This document shows positions 61,495-64,000 of a stretch of 64,000 nt of DNA, piece by piece (position 1 is the stretch's first letter; each line of letters opens with the position of its first letter). A program made the position numbers and the translations under genes. The stretch is from Cytophagales bacterium. GTDB taxonomy: Bacteria; Bacteroidota; Bacteroidia; Cytophagales; Cyclobacteriaceae. The notes under the pieces are model-generated. The model searched no databases. It was not told the DNA's origin and saw only the letters and a program-made list of their open reading frames with translations. The stretch lies in NCBI GenBank assembly GCA_017303795.1, contig JAFLBR010000009.1, positions 140,200-204,199 of the forward strand, in the 5' to 3' direction.

Positions 61495-62232
61495 TTAATA
61501 TTCAGTGAATAATTTTTCGGCCAACTCGGTTTCTACTTTTACATTTTTCGGGCCACCGCCATTGCTGCGGTTGGTTGATAACAATACATCACTTTGTTTT
61601 TGATAATTATCGAATGGTAATACAAATGAAGCTGCATTGCTGGCAGCCGGATAAAACGACCAGTAGCGAACTAATTTTGCACTCTTATCCACAAACAACT
61701 TATACCTACCCGTGGTTGAGTCTTTGGGTACTACCACAAGCGAATTGTAACGCTGTTTTGCCAACGTATCTTCACCCATGTATTGCAATGAAAAATCTTT
61801 GCTTTTGGTAAGGAATGGTAAAGCCAACTCAAATAATGCCCTTGAAAAGGCAGCATTAACAATTGCGGCTTTGGCAGGATCATCAGTATTATTAACCTGA
61901 GCTTTAGCTTCGCCTGTGGCTAAATTTAAAAGTGTAACCGAGGCATCGCTTTGATCTTCTACCCGCGCACGCTTTCCATGTTTATCCCAATAATATGTTA
62001 CCAGATCGTCTGCTGATTTCCAGGTGATATAATGTACTTTATCCCAATTGCTGCGACCACCCAACGCGTGCATTACACTATCGGCAAGCTGAATGGCTGC
62101 GGGGTCTGATGCTGCACTATTAAAACCTGCTTCTTCGGGGTTAAGATTTGCTATGGCAGTTTCTTCTTTTGGCTTTTCTGACGAACAACTAAAGGCCAGA
62201 CCAACTATCGTTAAGAATAAAAGCACTCTCAT
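61495..62232 (-). CDS. Putative lipoprotein of unknown function
   Basis: The 245-residue protein has a lipoprotein signal (LAFSC, lipidated Cys16) followed by a Glu/Lys-rich linker (SSEKPKEETAIANLNPEEAG) and a beta-rich domain with DKVHYITWKSADDLVTYYWD, YKLFVDKSAKLVRYWSFYP. It starts the minus-strand operon running to 57145. No family recognised; it may be an outer-membrane lipoprotein with a lipocalin/LolA-like fold. Confidence 0.68.
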   Translation of the reverse strand: MRVLLFLTIVGLAFSCSSEKPKEETAIANLNPEEAGFNSAASDPAAIQLADSVMHALGGRSNWDKVHYITWKSADDLVTYYWDKHGKRARVEDQSDASVTLLNLATGEAKAQVNNTDDPAKAAIVNAAFSRALFELALPFLTKSKDFSLQYMGEDTLAKQRYNSLVVVPKDSTTGRYKLFVDKSAKLVRYWSFYPAASNAASFVLPFDNYQKQSDVLLSTNRSNGGGPKNVKVETELAEKLFTEY

Positions 62233-62265
62233 AGGTTTGGGATTTTTGGTAATGGGTGAAGGTAG

Positions 62266-62400
62266 TCAAAAAGAGATTGTCTCAAAAGTGGAGATAATAC
62301 GGGAATTTAAACCGGTGATTCCGAAATAGTGGCTGAAGGGCCGTTGATCTTTATTTTGTCAGCTCTCAAATGGTGTAAATTTGGGGGAGCTACAATTATT
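62266..62400. other. Possible remnant of an IS end
   Basis: GAGATTGTCTCAAAAG and GTCAGCTCTCAAATGG look like terminal-repeat-type sequence, and no gene is seen between 62233 and 62525. I cannot name the element. Confidence 0.25.
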
Positions 62401-62412
62401 TTTGAAATTATT

Positions 62413-62493
62413 CTGCCAACGTTTGAGTTTATGCAGTTTAAATTTTCCTTTAAAAATAATTAATCAAATTTAAATTGCACACATTGTTGGCAG
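62413..62493 (-). repeat. attC-like imperfect palindrome after the 62526 gene
   Basis: CTGCCAAC at the left and GTTGGCAG at the right are exact complements, and inner arms GCAGTTTAAATTT and AAATTTAAATTGC match at 12 of 13 positions; the two sides differ by 5 unpaired bases. It ends 32 bp after the stop codon of the 62526-62933 gene in its reading direction. The core is not the integron consensus GTTRRRY. Confidence 0.55.
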
Positions 62494-62525
62494 TAGTGCA
62501 CTATGCAGAATCTATTTTTAGCCTC

Positions 62526-62933
62526 CTATATTTTCTCCTTTTTCGTCAATAGTCTTTTGTCGTTATACCTGAACTTGAATCCTTCTAGTCGTTTTCCTTC
62601 CATGTTAAAGAGTTCATAAATGATAATTTTCCCATTTCTATCGTAAAGGTTTCTCGTCAAATAAGCTCGTCTGGTGTCGCTTTGGAAAAAATTGTATTTT
62701 AATTCTTGTACTAATGTGTCCAACTTGTCAAATGAATTGTAAATATGTTGTCCAGTCCTGTTGTCATAAGTCGAATCGGTCCGCACTATCTCATTCATTC
62801 TAATTTTCACACTGTCGTTCTCGTAAAACTCAAATAGTCCTAGTCCCTTTGAAACAATTCGTTTGCTAACGGTCTGTCCAAAAGAACAACTGAAAAGCCA
62901 CAGTAAAATAAAAAAAGTCAAATAGTATCGCAT
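62526..62933 (-). CDS. AT-rich secreted protein, MORN/YwqK-like
   Basis: The 135-residue protein has a signal peptide (MRYYLTFFILLWLFSCSFGQ) and short repeats of DRNGKIIIYELFNMEGKRLEG with GLFEFYENDSVKIRMNE, resembling MORN/YwqK-type beta repeats. It is markedly more AT-rich than the operon to its left. It is bounded on both sides by palindromes, so it may be a mobile cassette gene. Function unknown. Confidence 0.6.
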   Translation of the reverse strand: MRYYLTFFILLWLFSCSFGQTVSKRIVSKGLGLFEFYENDSVKIRMNEIVRTDSTYDNRTGQHIYNSFDKLDTLVQELKYNFFQSDTRRAYLTRNLYDRNGKIIIYELFNMEGKRLEGFKFRYNDKRLLTKKEKI

Positions 62934-62950
62934 GCTGAAATTGTCCTAGT

Positions 62951-63082
62951 GCATAACGTTTATGTATGAAACGTGGCTGGGCTTTCGAAGCGCATCACTG
63001 TCCCACGACACCAAACGTAATTTGAAAAACTAAACTACAAATTTACACTGAACCCCAGCCATGTTTTATACATTTTGTTAGC
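62951..63082 (-). repeat. attC-like imperfect palindrome after the 63091 gene
   Basis: GCATAACGTTTATGTATGAA with AACGTGGCTGGG at the left pairs with CCCCAGCCATGTTTTATACA and TTTTGTTAGC at the right, about 30 bp per arm with few mismatches, around a ~70-bp centre. It ends 8 bp after the stop of the gene that begins at 63534, in the same relative position as the element at 62413. Confidence 0.65.
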
Positions 63083-63090
63083 GGCTGGTT

Positions 63091-63534
63091 TCATTTTCTC
63101 TTTTGTTGTTCTATAAACTGCAGTTTTACTTCTTGTTCTTTTAATTTTAAGTCCTGTTGTTGATTCTTGTCGTTAATTTTTTCGATGTCCGATTTTACAT
63201 CTTCAACATCTTCCTTTGTTCCTTCTTGTTTTGTTTTTACCTCTGTCAAGTCATGATTGAAGTCAAAAACAAAATAGGTAGCCAAAACTAAAATTATTGA
63301 ACCAACGACTGTCCATCCGTATTTGTCCCTGATGTCTACAAGCCTATCACCAAAAGAGATTGGTCGCTTGGGCGGAACATCTTCAACTTTGTACTTATCT
63401 GTTGGATCGTCTGAGGATGAAAAACTCAGTGAATCATCAACTGTTGGGTCGTATGTAAGGTCCTTTATGGCCTTGGAATAACTTCTCCGCTGCGCTGGAT
63501 TCTTGGTAGTATGTTGATTAACCTTTCTTTTCAT
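63091..63534 (-). CDS. Single-span membrane protein with coiled-coil C-terminus
   Basis: The 147-residue protein has a basic N-terminus (MKRKVNQHTTKNPAQRRSYS), one membrane helix (WTVVGSIILVLATYFVFDF) and a charged coiled coil (GTKEDVEDVKSDIEKINDKN, LKLKEQEVKLQFIEQQ). Its start overlaps the stop of the 63531-63926 gene by 4 bp. AT-rich. No family recognised. Confidence 0.6.
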   Translation of the reverse strand: MKRKVNQHTTKNPAQRRSYSKAIKDLTYDPTVDDSLSFSSSDDPTDKYKVEDVPPKRPISFGDRLVDIRDKYGWTVVGSIILVLATYFVFDFNHDLTEVKTKQEGTKEDVEDVKSDIEKINDKNQQQDLKLKEQEVKLQFIEQQKRK

Positions 63535-63926
63535 GAATTAAAGTTTAGGTTAACCCAGTCTAATAGATTCTTGCCATTGTAGTTCTCAGCGGTTGTTCTA
63601 AACTTGTCAAATTCAATCTGAGAATATCTGTCTACAGGGGGAATGAAATATTTTTGATAATCTAAAATCACAGTTAAGACATCTTCATCACTTTTTTTGA
63701 TGACTGTATAAATTGCATTGTGATAGTCGTTAATGTCCTCCTTTATAATTGCATTTTGGTCTGGTATTTTCTTTGAAAATCTGAGATTAATATCATTTAC
63801 CCCGTCTAAAGTTCCACCAATTGTTTTATTGATGAAATTTGATGACAATTCTTTACTTTCAAAGTCATAACGCTTTGTAAGCTCCCCTAAAGTTGGGCCA
63901 TTTGAAAGTTGAATAATAAAATTCAA
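63531..63926 (-). CDS. AT-rich protein of unknown function, 5' end uncertain
   Basis: The 131-residue frame starts at a TTG codon (63924-63926) and contains no internal methionine; the open frame continues upstream toward the transposase start. It may be a truncated gene whose 5' end was lost when the IS3-type element arrived, or a gene with a TTG start. Acidic, no signal, no recognised domain. Confidence 0.45.
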   Translation of the reverse strand: MNFIIQLSNGPTLGELTKRYDFESKELSSNFINKTIGGTLDGVNDINLRFSKKIPDQNAIIKEDINDYHNAIYTVIKKSDEDVLTVILDYQKYFIPPVDRYSQIEFDKFRTTAENYNGKNLLDWVNLNFNS

Positions 63927-63942
63927 TTTTAAATGGTTAACT

Positions 63943-64000
63943 ATGAAAAAGTCAAGATTTACAGAAACACAGATCGTAAAAGCGATCCAGGATCATGAAG
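63943..64000 (+). CDS. IS3-family transposase OrfA, cut by window edge
   Basis: From ATG 63943 the frame reads KKSRFTETQIVKAIQDHE, matching the N-terminus of the helix-turn-helix OrfA of IS3-family elements (MKKSRFTETQIVxxL). OrfA/OrfB fusion by frameshift would follow outside the window. Only 19 codons are visible. No inverted repeat end was recognised between 63880 and 63943. Confidence 0.7.
   Translation, partial: MKKSRFTETQIVKAIQDHE

Noticed and set aside
62413-63082. True integron attC sites
   Set aside because: The core triplets do not match GTTRRRY and RYYYAAC; kept as cassette-like only.
1-64000. tRNA or rRNA genes
   Set aside because: I read the intergenic stretches for tRNA T-loops and rRNA conserved stretches and saw none.

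Overview
The window looks like a chromosome segment of a Bacteroidota bacterium, most likely order Cytophagales. Start codons mostly lack Shine-Dalgarno sequences. Several genes are preceded by the Bacteroidota -7 promoter element TAnnTTTG. The gene families (YceI, DUF4386, tricorn protease, DUF1501/DUF1549/DUF1553 secreted pairs, 7TM-DISM, HutF/HutG, many signal peptides and lipoproteins) fit that group. I saw no rRNA, tRNA or CRISPR array.

Layout. 1-4.1 kb: the start of a fatty acid desaturase, then a minus-strand group with a Gfo/Idh oxidoreductase, a membrane protein, a beta-propeller protein, a YceI protein and an intradiol dioxygenase-like lipoprotein. 4.2-5.9 kb: a LytS/LytTR two-component pair. 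5.9-9.8 kb: an AAA ATPase with three 15-bp iterons at its promoter, and mutS. 9.9-19.3 kb: a thioredoxin-TPR protein, an OprP-like porin, a tricorn protease, two tandem paralogous secreted proteins and a FlgO/CsgG-HEAT protein. 19.4-21.3 kb: an AT-rich islet with an HNH nuclease, bounded by inverted copies of a ~100-bp GC-rich repeat. 21.4-26.4 kb: a PLD-like protein, then dinB, a CDGSH protein, a nucleoid-associated protein, a J-domain/KTSC protein and a small orphan; three of these five plus-strand genes (nucleoid-associated, J-domain/KTSC, orphan) and dinB appear to have promoters 4-7 nt from the start codon. 26.8-33.7 kb: a beta-lactamase/D-aminoacylase fusion and several minus-strand genes separated by a recurring hairpin repeat.

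34.0-36.6 kb holds two tandem ATP-grasp ligases, the second fused to a complete SET methyltransferase domain; this is the most unusual architecture seen. 37.4-49.0 kb is a long co-directional cluster: a planctomycete-type cytochrome/DUF1549/DUF1553 protein, a DUF1501 protein, a TIM-barrel isomerase-like protein, a DUF2231-cytochrome-LRR protein, then a tightly packed SDR, ROK kinase, SIS, MetE-like and UlaG-like metallo-hydrolase group. I read it as an undescribed catabolic pathway for a sugar-like compound. 49.0-50.2 kb has two AT-rich orphan genes, one an Imm11-like immunity protein.

50.3-62.2 kb is minus strand: a 7TM-DISM protein, a large sortilin/BNR propeller protein, HutF, HutG, two small coiled-coil membrane proteins, a family-3 glycosidase, a PBP4-type peptidase, a DinB-fold protein and a lipoprotein. 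62.3-64.0 kb is accessory DNA: two AT-rich units, each followed at its 3' end by a large imperfect palindrome in cassette-like order, and the start of an IS3-family transposase at the window end.
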